From Pseudopyrenochaeta lycopersici (taxonomy: Eukaryota > Ascomycota > Dothideomycetes > Pleosporales > Pseudopyrenochaetaceae), in assembly GCA_003313425.1 (NCBI GenBank), contig NHZP01000049.1:186001-250000 (forward strand): DNA of 64,000 nt, given 5' to 3'. The notes under the pieces are model-generated. The model did not search any database. It had not been told where the DNA came from and saw only the letters and a program-made list of their open reading frames with translations. Within the stretch, counting starts at the first letter, position 1. Each line of letters begins with the position of its first letter. The translations under genes and the position numbers were made by a program. Of this stretch, positions 45,022 to 55,588 are shown piece after piece.

Positions 45022-48000
45022 ATGGCCTCTGCGGTATCGTTTGGCGACGGGAATAACGGCTTCCAAGCTGGCATCATCAACGGCGCAGTGAACACTACGT
45101 TCCAGCTTCCGCCTGGTGAGTTCGCGGTCCGTCGCGTCCAAAAAGGCGCTAACGGTTTGCCCTACCTTTAGAACGACTCGAGACTCCCCCACCCCCATCG
45201 ATCGTTATACCGTTCGCTCGGGACGCAGACTTTGTCGAGCGAGGGACGACACTCGACCGGATTCATAAAATATGCACCGCTCCAGGTTCATGGGCTGCAC
45301 TCGTTGGTTTGGGAGGGGTTGGGTGAGCAACGCGTAGCCTTACCTGCAACAGCTGCTGAACTTAGACAAGCAAATCTCAGCTTGCTATCGAATATGCATA
45401 CCGCGTGCGCGAGCAGTCCCCTGAGATATGGGTGCTGTGGGTACATGCTAGCAACTCCGCCCGGTTTGAGCAGAGCTACCGCGATATTGCCGACTGTGCT
45501 AAGATCTTCGGCCGGCACGACCCCAAGGCTAACATATTCAAGCTGGTTTACGACTGGCTGCGTGGTAGCAAGCAGCGATGGGTACTGGTGTTGGATAACG
45601 TGGATGACGCTCGTTTCCTCTTTGATGTCCATGCTAATAGCCAAGGACAGGCCGCTGACGGCTCAAGTGGAGTCCCCAGCCCGCTACACGAGTACTTACC
45701 CCAATGCGAATATGGCTCGATCCTCATAACAACACGAAACAAGGACGCGGCACTGAAGTTGGTTGAACGACGCGACATGTTTACTGTGGAACCAATGAAC
45801 AATGCGCAAGCGCTGGCGCTTTTTGAGAAGAAGCTCGGAGCGCAAGCGAACAGCGCTGATACTGTAGAACTTGCGGCTTTACTTGAATACATGCCACTCG
45901 CTATTGTGCAAGCCGCGGCATACATCTTGCAAAGAATGCCTCGATGCTCCGTGAGGCAATATCTTGAGAATTTTAGAGAGAGCGAACGTAAGAGAACAAA
46001 CCTGCTCAACCGCAACGACGGCCAGCTGCGCCGAGACAAGGAGGCGAAGAACTCGATCATCATCACGTGGCAGATATCGTTCGACCACATACAACAGATA
46101 AGACCCTCAGCGGCGGACCTACTCTCGCTGATGAGCTTCTTTGATCGCCAGGGGATTCCTGATACTGTCTTGCGGAGTCGGCCTGAGCAGGGGGACTCCC
46201 AGGACCATCATCACCAGGAGCGATCACAAAGTGAACAAGATAGTGATGAAGACGATGATACATCAAGCATGAGTGAAGACGATTTTGAAGAGGATGTAGA
46301 GGTGCTGCGAAACTTCTACTTTATCACTGCAAATCCGGATGGGACAAGCTTTGAGATGCACGCCTTAGTCCAACTAGCGACACGAAGGTGGCTTGATTCT
46401 CAAAGAAAGCTTGAATGGTGGAGACAGAAATTTATTAGCAAACTCTGTGCAGCATTCCCAACAGGGAATTACGAGACCTGGGCAGCATGCAAGGCTCTCT
46501 TCGCGCATGCTAAGTCAGCAGTGGAACAGCAGCCAGAAGGCTGCTATTCCCTACTACAATGGGCCACACTGCTCTATTATGCAGCATGGTATGCAAATAG
46601 AATATGGAATATTGCTGACGCTAAAGTAATGGCTGTAAAATCAATGAAATTAAGAAAGAAAATCTTAGGGAACGGGCACGAAGACACGATGTGGAGTACT
46701 ATTGTACTAGGAGCTGTATACGGACTCGAAGGTGACTGGGACGCCGCAGAAGAACTGTATATCCAAGTAATAGGGATATGCAAGAAGAACTTAGGAGTAG
46801 ACCATCATTGTACTCTGACAAGCATGGGCAACCTAGCATCAACGTACAGCAATCAAGGGCGATGGGATGCTGCTGAAGAGCTAGAGGTGCAAGTACTAGA
46901 GATGCGTAAGAAGAAGCTAGGAGCAGATCATCTTGACACGTTAATAAGCATGAGTAACCTAGCGTTAATGTGCAGCAATCAAGGGCGATGGGATGCTGCT
47001 GAAAAGCTACAGGCGCAAGTACTAGAGATGAGTAAGAAGAAGCTAGGAGCAGATCATCCTGTCACGTTAATAAGCATGGGTAACCTAGCGTCAACCTACA
47101 ACAGTCAAGGGCGATGGGATGCTGCTGAAGAGCTAGAGGCACAAGTACTAGAGATGCGCAAGAAGAAGCTAGGAGCAGATCATCCTGACACGTTAATGAG
47201 CATGGCTAACCTAGCGTCAACCTACAGCAGTCAAGGGCGATGGGATGCTGCTGAAAAGCTACAGGCACAAGTACTAGAGATGCGCAAGAAGAAGCTAGGA
47301 GCAGATCATCCTGTCACGTTAATAAGCATGGGTAACCTAGCGTCAACCTACAACAGTCAAGGGCGATGGGATGCTGCTGAAGAGCTACAGGTGCAAGTAC
47401 TAGAGATGCATAAGAAGAAGCTAGGAGCAGATCATCCTGACACGTTAATGAGCATGGGTAACCTAGCGTTAACGTACAGCAGTCAAGGGCGATGGGATGC
47501 TGCTGAAAAGCTACAGGTGCAAGTACTAGAGATGCGCAAGAAGAAGCTAGGAGCAGATCATCCTCACACGTTAACAAGCATGGTCAACCTAGCGTTAACG
47601 TACAGCGATCAAGGGCGATGGGATGCTGCTGAAGAGCTAGAGGTGCAAGTACTAGAGACGCGCAAGAAGAAGCTGGGAGCAGATCATCCTGACACGTTAA
47701 TAAGCATGGGTAACCTAGCGTTAACGTACAGCAATCAAGGGCGATGGGATGCTGCTGAAGAGCTACAGGTGCAAGTACTAGAGACGCGCAAGAAGAAGCT
47801 GGGAGCAGATCATCCTGACACGTTAATAAGCATAGGTAACCTAGCGTTAACGTACAGCAATCAAGGGCGATGGGATGCTGCTGAAGAGCTACAGGTGCAA
47901 GTACTAGAGATGCGCAAGAAGAAGCTAGGAGCAGATCATCCTGACACGTTAATGAGCATGGGTAACCTAGCGTTAACGTACAGCAGTCAAGGGCGATGGG

Positions 48001-48677
48001 ATGCTGCTGAAAAGCTACAGGTGCAAGTACTAGAGATGCGCAAGAAGAAGCTAGGAGCAGATCATCCTGACACGTTAACAAGCATGGGTAACCTAGCATT
48101 AACGTACAGCAGCCAAGGGCGATGGGATGCTGCTGAAGAGCTACAGGTACAAGTACTAGAGATGCATAAGAAGAAGCTAGGAGCAGATCATCCTAACACG
48201 TTGACAAGCATGGGTAACCTAGCGTCAACGTACAGCAATCAAGGGCGATGGGATGCTGCTGAAGAGCTACAGGCGCAAGTACTAGAGATGCATAAGAAGA
48301 AGCTAGGAGCAGATCATCCTAACACGTTGACAAGCATGGGTAACCTAGCGTCAACGTACAGCAATCAAGGGCGATGGGATGCCGCTGAAAAGCTACAGGT
48401 GCAAGTAGTAGAGATGCACAAGAAGAAGCTAGGAGCAGATCACCCTCACACTCTAACGAGCATGAACAACCTCGCCTTTACCCAGAAAAACCAAGGTCGA
48501 GTTACGGAAGCCGTGTACCTTATGAGGGAATGTTTACAGCTTAGCCAACGTCTTCTAGGGTTGGGTCATCCTAATTCAATCTCTCGTGCCACAAGCTTAG
48601 CTCGGTGGGAGGCACAGCTAGCAGATAAAGACTCGTCCCTTCGGTTAGAAGCAACGAGCCTAGAGTCAAGAAGGTAG
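45022..48677 (+). CDS. NB-ARC-TPR NLR-like receptor with N-terminal sigma-like amyloid motif, three exons
   Basis: Exons 45022-45115, 45172-45322 and 45371-48677 join to about 1183 residues. Exon 1 encodes a short Gly/Asn-rich segment (FGDGNNGFQAGIINGAVNTT, then FQLPP) of the kind that heads fungal NLRs with a sigma (Ses_B-type) amyloid signalling motif. Exon 2 encodes a Pro-rich linker, then FVERGTTLDRIH and the start of the P-loop. The P-loop GLGGVGKSQLAIEYAYR is split by the second intron; its exact restoration confirms the model. Walker B-like WVLVLDNVDD, GSILITTRNKDAA and LEYMPLAIVQAAAYIL follow. An acidic insert (SEQDSDEDDDTSSMSEDDFE) precedes VEVLRNFYF. The C-terminal half holds about 13 nearly identical 42-residue TPR units (GRWDAAEELQVQVLEMRKKK, then LGADHPDTL). 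Such receptors template amyloid folding in a partner with a matching motif. No partner with this motif was found in the window. Confidence 0.9.
46736..48500 (+). repeat. 126-bp tandem repeat array encoding TPR units
   Basis: About 13 units with very high DNA identity, preceded and followed by one degenerate unit (GDWDAAEEL and GRVTEAVYL). Most differences between units are single synonymous or conservative changes, which points to recent expansion or gene conversion. Confidence 0.92.
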
Positions 48678-49199
48678 ATCTATTCTACAATCATGTGGCT
48701 TGTCATTCTGTCGATGTCTTGAATTTCAAGAATTCAGGGACTTGACCATATGTATTTGTTCAGCACAACAGAGGAATAGCAGCGCGAGCAACTCATTGAA
48801 GGCCAAGACGAGAGAAAGTTGAGATCACCTCCACGGTAATGGCTCCGATATTGGTTCCGATAGAAGGATGTCTATTGGATAAAGCTGTATAGAAGCCGCA
48901 ATAGTGGCTAAGAAGTTGGCTCAGAAGAAAAAAACGCCAAGTAAACAGGTTGGGAGCAGTCAAGGCACACTTGGAACAGCAAGAGCAGTAGAAAGCAGAA
49001 CACAAAGAGATCTCAATAACAGTAACTGGCCAGACGGCTCCAAAAAGAAACCTGCCACAATCGGGACTGCCACAAGGAGTTGAAAATGTGATTCTTCAAG
49101 TGTGTTGATTGACCTATGGGCTTGTGTGTACTTATATACATGTAGACTGTCCCCGTCTACATAGGCAGACAAGCCACAGACTCCACCGTGGCGTATTTG
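48678..49199. other. Region downstream of the sigma-NLR gene
   Basis: No supported gene. It may hold further decayed retrotransposon sequence upstream of the reverse-transcriptase relic, but I see no clear domain. Confidence 0.4.
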
Positions 49200-49239
49200 C
49201 CTATAGGCATATACGCCACCTCGTCACGTGCTGTTCAGA

Positions 49240-49500
49240 GATAACTCAAGGCTCCAAGGTATCGCCGATCCTATTCATATTCCTCAATACGGACTTAGTC
49301 ACTTCAGAGTTGAACTGGAGCGATGGTGCAGTTGCATTTGTCAATGACTATACCACATGGGTCATGGGAGAGTCGGCATGAATGAACATAAGAATTTCTC
49401 AGACGGATATTGTGGACAGAGCAATTACATAGGCAAGACCTAGCGGAGCAACGTTTGGATTGGACAAAGGGCAATTAATGCACCAATACATCAAGGGTAC
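49240..49500 (+). mobile_element. LINE reverse-transcriptase fossil
   Basis: The plus strand reads GSKVSPILFIFLNTDLV and, shortly after, AVAFVNDYTTWVMG, then a stop. Beyond it the text continues (IVDRAIT, SGATFGLDKGQL). This matches the palm region of Tad1-type LINE reverse transcriptases, which usually read GSPLSPILFLFFNADLV and FVDDYTAWV. The catalytic FVDD is FVND here and stops interrupt the frame, so it is dead. Confidence 0.72.
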
Positions 49501-49623
49501 CACAACCCGCTGGAAAAATGAGTTCATCAGTGTTTACTTTTCGCGCCCGCTTTATGTAATTTAATTACAATCCAACACACAAACGTATACTCTTTTCAAG
49601 CCAAAGATTCACGTCAGTAGACC

Positions 49624-50658
49624 CTACGATGCACTGCTCGGCGCAGGACTCTTGATTGTCGTATCAAAGCTAGGTGGTCTGATAGAAAGATTTCCATTTC
49701 CCTTGGCATTACCAGCCAACTCCCTTGACGTTGACTCGCTGTGATTCGGTCCAATTACACTTTTCAGAAGTTCTGGAAGTGTTCTTGTCGCATCTCCTTG
49801 GAAATACCAATGGTCTACTCCAAAACGTAGATCATTTTCCACCTTATCTGGGGGTTCGATGTCAAAAACAGCTACACGAGCACCTCTCTCAATTGCAAGA
49901 TCGACATATTCGGCAGCAGGAAAAACGTTGAGACTTGTACCGACAACGAGTATCAGATCGACTGGTCCCTGATCAAACCAGCTATCAACCCTGTCAACTG
50001 TACCTTGATAATACTTCTCGCAAAAAAGTACAACACCAGGACGCATCAACGATCCGCATTGGGCACAGTGGGGCAGTTGCGATAATGACGTTGGTGGGAT
50101 CACCACTGCTGCATCTGAAATATCGAGTGAGATGTTGAAATTGTCAATGACGTGATCGGAAAGGCCATCATATTCAGCATAGTCGCATGAATCATTGGAA
50201 CATTCACTTTCAAACAATGAGCCGTGGATGAGTGCTAACGACCGGGGTGGATGGCCTGCACGTTCAGATAGACCTATTTGACTTCGTTATTATGATTATA
50301 AAAGGAGTTCGTCGCCATTCTTACCATCAATATTTTGATAAATAGCAAGAAAATCAGGCTTTGCAGATGCCAGCCTTGCTAACGAATAATGACCAGCATT
50401 CGGCAATGATCTGAGAGCAAGATATCTTCGCCAGTCAAAATACTGCCAAAATAGTACTGGATTGCGCTGGAGACAATATGGGCTGGAAAGTTCTTGTGAA
50501 GGGCTGAAACCACGCCACAAAGACCCTGTGCCCCGAAAAGTGGGAATTCCAGAGCTTGTACTAAGGCCAGCACCAATCAGCGCAACAATGCGTGATGAAT
50601 TTCGCAGGTGCTGTGAAAAGGATGTGAATGGTTCAACAAAGTCTTGAGGGTGTGACAT
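49624..50658 (-). CDS. SIR2-family NAD-dependent protein deacylase (class III-like), two exons
   Basis: Exons are 50658-50325 and 50273-49624 on the minus strand, about 327 residues. It shows the NAD-binding ALIGAGLSTSSGIPTFRG, then LAIYQNIDG (split by the 51-base intron) and LSERAGHP, and ALIHGSLFE with the catalytic His. Zinc ligands are in CSNDSC and CAQC, then MRPGVVLFCE and LILVVGTSLNVFPAAEYV. The layout fits SIRT5-like sirtuins of fungi, which remove acyl groups from lysines using NAD. The tail of about 40 residues is Ser/Gly/Asn rich and disordered. The start at 50658 (MSHPQDF) is preferred; an in-frame upstream ATG exists. It lies next to the sigma-NLR; a link is speculative. Confidence 0.9.
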
Positions 50659-50856
50659 GTGGACGTGTGATAGCAGGAAGAAATTCTGGGGCCCCTTGAT
50701 CGCATGGCATACCACGCACGGACGGCTGCTCCGTATCCATGCAGCAAGATCTGGAGCAGGACAGGGTTGGCTGACCAGTCACATGCTATTCCGGTTATCG
50801 CTAGCCCTTCTCCAGCTCCGATACAAAATCATCCGCCCTTTGACCATCGCCCTCTC

Positions 50857-51630
50857 ATGGCTTTTCTCCCTGACTATACTACTGATGCCGACATTATTCA
50901 TCACTGCTCATCCGCCAATCCCAATTGCATAGTGATCAGTGAAGTATCGGGGGGAGGATCTGTTATTAGGATATTTCGTGATACTGTCGTTGAATACGCC
51001 CATGGGATAACATAGTACGATGCGATAAACCAAACGAAAGCATACGAGCTGCTCGATCCGACGATAATACGTGTTCCACGTGTGCTCCGCTATTTTAGCA
51101 GCAATGACGTTGGATTTATTCTTATGGAATATATCGAAGGGCGGGTCCTCGACACTATCGATGACAAGGCTCCCTATTTACAGCAAATCGTTCGAACATT
51201 AGAGCACTTTGCTACAATACAGAGTGAAGCGCCGGGTCCACTTAGCCGAGGATTGGCACATGGGCTTCTCTGGATCGAAACTGATCTCATTTCGCCAAGA
51301 ACTATTCAGGATATCGAGCTTTACTATAACACCAGACAATTAAAATCAAACAACTTATACCTCACTGGTTATCCATTAATCCTCTGTCATCTCGATATCG
51401 CTCCGCGGAATATTATAGTCCTCCCTAACGACTCATTGTGCTTGATCGATTGGGGGGATGCGGGATTCTATCCACGAGTCTTCGAAAGATGCACATTGCG
51501 TCTTAACTCAAGAGCGCCTGGTGATTGGAATGACCAGCTTCTCAGCTTGCTTCCAAAGGATAGCGAAGATGAGATTACTCAGATACAGCTTCTTGAACGC
51601 GCTCATTATCTTGGTATACAGTGCTCATAG
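50857..51630 (+). pseudogene. APH/choline-kinase-like phosphotransferase gene with an in-frame stop
   Basis: The frame reads ADIIHHCSS...IVISEVSGGGSVIRIF, then a TAG at 51013-51015. It continues in the same frame with NQTKAYELLDP, IIRVPRVLRYFSS and GFILMEYIEGRVLD, and the catalytic-loop ILCHLDIAPRNI and metal-site LIDWGDAGF. These are the hallmarks of fungal APH-like kinases. The stop falls where a charged residue is usual and no intron removes it. The catalytic part from Met 51082 is still open (182 codons), so a short product or read-through is possible, but a recent inactivation is likelier. Confidence 0.68.
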
Positions 51631-51752
51631 TACGTGAGAATGTATTGATGAGCATACAGCTACTAACATCTGGCTAGCGTAAAACTGAACTCCACGCCGC
51701 CTCCTGGGTGGCGTTTTCGGCGCAAAAAGCCAGTAAAAACTGCATTCGATGC

Positions 51753-52430
51753 TTAGGCTGCTGGTTCATGGGGGTCCGGCTCAAACCATTCGCGTGTCCA
51801 TTCTTTTTCAAAAAGAAATTGACCCTGAACGGGTTGGTTGGCACGAGTGGCTCCTGTGGTAGAATACCAAAATTGAAATGTGTCCCAAGCCTGATTCGGT
51901 GCATTTGGGTGCAGCGCATGAATACCAGCCAACGCAGAGAGGAGTGCATAGCTAAACCGACTTAACGAAAGTGGTTAATATTGACATTTGACTTACACCC
52001 AATAATGGCATCCTGATCCACCGCCCGAAAAGCTATATCTATAATAACCCCATTGATAACGAATCCAATTGTAAAGGTCAGAATCCTTCATCGGTCCGGT
52101 CAAGTGATAGTCCCAATTTCGAATTGCTGAATTGGAAAGCAGAAATGAACACGTGCTCCATTGAAGTTGGCCTCGCGTATCGTCATCATCCGTTCGCATA
52201 TCCACATGAATCTATCTCTGCTCATTAACTGGTTGCTAGTCGAGAATAAGATACACTGAGACGTGGTTGTTACTATGCGGCGTTCCCTCCCATGCTCCTG
52301 TGTTATGAACAACAACACGAACAGTCCTGAACGTCTCTGTTGTTCAAATAATGCTGAATATTTTCTTCCTCTAAACCAACGATGTGCTTGTTGGCCGGCA
52401 TGGCGTAAGATAGGAATACAGTCCAAGGAT
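51753..52430 (-). CDS. DUF7770-like hypothetical protein, multi-exon, 5' end uncertain
   Basis: The last two exons are clear on the minus strand. One reads VDMRTDDDDTRGQLQWSTCS, then SAIRNWDYHL, YNWIRYQWGYYRYSFSGGG and GCHYWV, and ends at a gtaagt donor (51996). The last exon begins at 51951 (YALLSALAGIHAL) and stops at 51753 after FEPDPHEPAA. The GGxGCxxWV pattern after a Tyr/Arg-rich segment resembles fungal DUF7770 proteins. Upstream of about 52209 the frame is lost; an exon starting MPANKHIVG near 52402 is possible but I cannot join it cleanly. The function of the family is unknown. Confidence 0.5.
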
Positions 52431-54508
52431 GTTATAGAATGGCTGTGGTGGGGACTGTGAGAATGACTGCTCGGTTGAGCGACTCGTGATCTTTTTGTGT
52501 TTGTATCCCTCTAATTAAGCCACACATCCAACATGCTTATAATTAGACATACCTCAACGGATACTAATCATTCTAGCCCTCTAAAACACCATCGAAAGCG
52601 CGCGCGTCCTGTCAAACCATAAAGTCCTGAATATGGTACTCAAGTGATGCATGGCGAATGAAACGGGGTAAGTCCAAAAATGGTGAGGGTGGCACAGCAG
52701 GCTTGACGCTGGACTTTTGCGGCCGATATTCAATCCAGCGAGACTTGGCTGCCACATCCAATCATGGCCACCTAGTGTGCCTCAATAACCGCTTCGCTAC
52801 CCTACATACCACCTGAAGGTCCCACCACAGCCTGTAGAAAAGGAAAAATGTTCGGTGAGACATGGTGGATAGGATCAAAGGAGTCCAGATGAATAACTAC
52901 TGGAGAGCAGTCACAATGCACTTCCCCTTGCGGTCACTAAACAAGTCGGGCTCTTGTTTCTTAAGCCTGGAGATTTTCCAAGAAGATGTAAAAGAGCTTG
53001 CGATAGCGCTATTTATGGTAGAAGTGGACTGGGTGACGAACGCTCTCCAATTGGTCCATGACAATGGAACGGCGCAGATTATACCTTATTCTAAATTCAC
53101 ACTGAAGGGTGTCTTAGATCAGGACATCGTTGCTGTATTTAAACCCGAGATATACAGCGCAACCACTGAACGTTCAGTGCGAGTGTGGGAGTTAGCGGAA
53201 AGAAAGCACAAAACTGAATGAGTCTCAGTGGCCTTTTCAAAGAGTGAAGGAACAATTACCCTAGGAATAGGGCTTAGAGAGGGGCATTTATCTCCAAAAT
53301 AAGCTATTGCTGGCTTTCCACCGCACTTGTGGGTTCCTGCTTTTCACCCAGCTTATGCCATTCATTTTCACGTCGGAGAAGTTTGTATTTAGATCGAAGG
53401 GGTTCTACAGCATTAGGGTTAAAGGCCAAATAATAATAGCAGCAAAGTTGTCAGGGTAGCAAAAACTTAACTATTAAGTTCACATTTTTGGCGAAAAGAA
53501 AATCGATTCGTTTGCGCTTGTGAGTGGCGCTTGCGTCCCTGGAGTCGAATCAGCGTGGCAAGACGTCAATGGTTGAGAAGGCAATGGACAAGAGGATACT
53601 GTAAAAGACAGGCATTTAGATGTAATACCTAGGAGGCGGTCGGCTGCTTGAATATCTGCAGGCTGCAAAGTGTTGCTGGAAGGGTTGTGGAGACATGTAA
53701 TTTGTCGCAAACTTTAGCACTAACGGTTTGAGCCGTAATACAGACTACAAAAGAAGCAAAACTGCAGCGTGTGGACTGGTAGTTCTGCTAGCAGTGGGAA
53801 GTAATCCATGCGCGCAGACAACTACAAATTGTGCTGCTTCTGCACCCACGATCAGCTGATCAACTGCGTCGCACTCTCACGTGAGGAATCTTCTAGTAAG
53901 CTTCGCTGCGCGATTTCATGGTTGATTAGTGTAACATAGCACGGAAGTTGTTTGAGTAGTTAGCTGTGTAGTTGATTGTGTAGGTCACCGCCAACTCCAA
54001 ACCAACAGCATACGTTAATGTATTAATCTACCTTCTTTCCTGTGTTAAGCACATTTTTAGACAAACGATAAGCAGGTCTTATAGTTTGGCCCTGAACTGG
54101 AGCAGGCATGCAGAGGACAGGATGTAACTGGCAAATAATTCGCCGTGCTTGACGAGAACCGCAAATCCTTTGCTATCATTACATTTGCTTTGTTCCTAGG
54201 ATTGCGCCGCTAATGAACGTCTTTCGATAACTAGTATTCTAACTGTATATGGTGAACTTAACAGCTGGGAATTTGACCTGGTTCACAATACTGCCGCCGT
54301 ATTTATGTGTACATCTCGTCACGGCTATCATAGTGAAAGCAAAGATCATTACTGCAGCGACCCACACATCAGAATACTAAACGCGTTTCAAACACTTGCT
54401 GGAGATAATTTTCTTTGTACATTCACAATGTTCACCTCAACAGCCCATTATTAACCACGCTCAGCGACCAAACAATCAACTCTTCATGCCCCTACACCGT
54501 TGCTATCA
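52431..54508. other. Long intergenic region
   Basis: About 2.1 kb. It has one weak gene candidate (52862-53221, listed separately). The rest shows no gene, repeat or domain I can name. Confidence 0.45.
52862..53221 (+). CDS. Possible small hypothetical protein
   Basis: An open frame of 119 codons whose text looks protein-like (IFQEDVKELAIALFMVEVD, then VLDQDIVAVFKPEIYS). I recognise no family and see no introns that extend it. It may be a chance open frame or a fragment. Confidence 0.28.
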   Translation: MVDRIKGVQMNNYWRAVTMHFPLRSLNKSGSCFLSLEIFQEDVKELAIALFMVEVDWVTNALQLVHDNGTAQIIPYSKFTLKGVLDQDIVAVFKPEIYSATTERSVRVWELAERKHKTE

Positions 54509-55330
54509 ATGTCCTTCCTACAAAGCAAACAGCCCACGGCCGAAATAGCAGGTATATCACTAACCCACGACCAAGTATCAACACTGCTCACATTCTGCAC
54601 CACGCTGTCCCGCCTCCTCAACAAACAGGAACCTGATATCCGCGCTCTCGCCACCACACCAAACAGACACTTCTACACAACGCTGACTACGATTCATGAG
54701 CGCCAGTCGCGCCTCCAACAGCAACTTAGCAATCTGATAGGCGCTGTGCAGAAGTCGACTGAGCCATGGCTCCAGGAACTTCAAGACGCGAGGGAAGCTA
54801 TGCATGGGAGGATCAGGGCATGCAATGCCATGTCGAGGCCTGATCGCATGGGGTGCGAAAAAGCAGCGAAGCTGTATTGGCCGCTGATGCTGGACACATA
54901 TGAGCTACTCTCCCGCGTGGTAGAGCGGTTACGACTAGAACTGCAGAACGCACTCACAGACGAAGCACTCTGGACGAAAAAATCGCAGAGGCGGAGTTGG
55001 GTGTCTTCCGTTGCCTCAATCGCGTGTAGGCCTATCCTCCCTTCCCCATGTAACACTACAAGACTGCATGTCTCGTTTGATAAAGTAGTCCATGTCCAGG
55101 CTTTCCAACGGGAGAGACGCACGGCATGCGGAGAGGCGCGGGTTAGGGGGTGTGAGTATGTAGAGTATACGACGGCTTTGACGTCGGATCGGAAGAGGAC
55201 GGCGGGAACGTTTAAGAGTCGTAGAAAAGCTTCGCGGGTTGTGAGGGGGGAGGAGGGAGTGGATGAGGAGGATGAAGAGCGGATGGCGAAGGAGGTGTTT
55301 GTATCTGGGGTGATGGCGATGCCATTGTGA
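54509..55330 (+). CDS. Hypothetical helical protein
   Basis: A single-exon open frame of 273 residues from ATG 54509. The first ~160 residues are rich in Leu, Gln, Arg and Glu and look like coiled-coil helices (TLLTFCTTLSRLLNKQEPDI, IHERQSRLQQQLSNLI, then LLSRVVERLRLELQNAL). The C-terminus is basic, then ends in an acidic stretch. I do not recognise the family; the ordered composition and length support a real gene. Confidence 0.55.
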   Translation: MSFLQSKQPTAEIAGISLTHDQVSTLLTFCTTLSRLLNKQEPDIRALATTPNRHFYTTLTTIHERQSRLQQQLSNLIGAVQKSTEPWLQELQDAREAMHGRIRACNAMSRPDRMGCEKAAKLYWPLMLDTYELLSRVVERLRLELQNALTDEALWTKKSQRRSWVSSVASIACRPILPSPCNTTRLHVSFDKVVHVQAFQRERRTACGEARVRGCEYVEYTTALTSDRKRTAGTFKSRRKASRVVRGEEGVDEEDEERMAKEVFVSGVMAMPL

Positions 55331-55588
55331 GGGAAGTATACTCGAGCTCTGGAGTGAGATTGAGAAAATGCGTGATGACCTTTAGTTCAGTTGAATGCTT
55401 AGTCTACAGCAGCATTAACTCTACTTTTCCCAGATCCTGTTCGTTAATCTTAGGTGAGAAGAAGAACCTATTATACCACCAAATAATCACAATGCAGGTA
55501 AAAATTGGTAGTTATTCTACTTCTACACCATCTACTCTACATACCCCCTAATTCCCATCCCGCCTACCCTCCCAAAAATCACCCCCCC

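Noticed and set aside
47314..48099. Long antisense open frames (87 and 171 codons) opposite the sigma-NLR TPR array
   Set aside because: They follow from the 126-bp period and codon content of the sense repeats; the predicted protein is a Cys/Leu-rich echo of the array with no other support.
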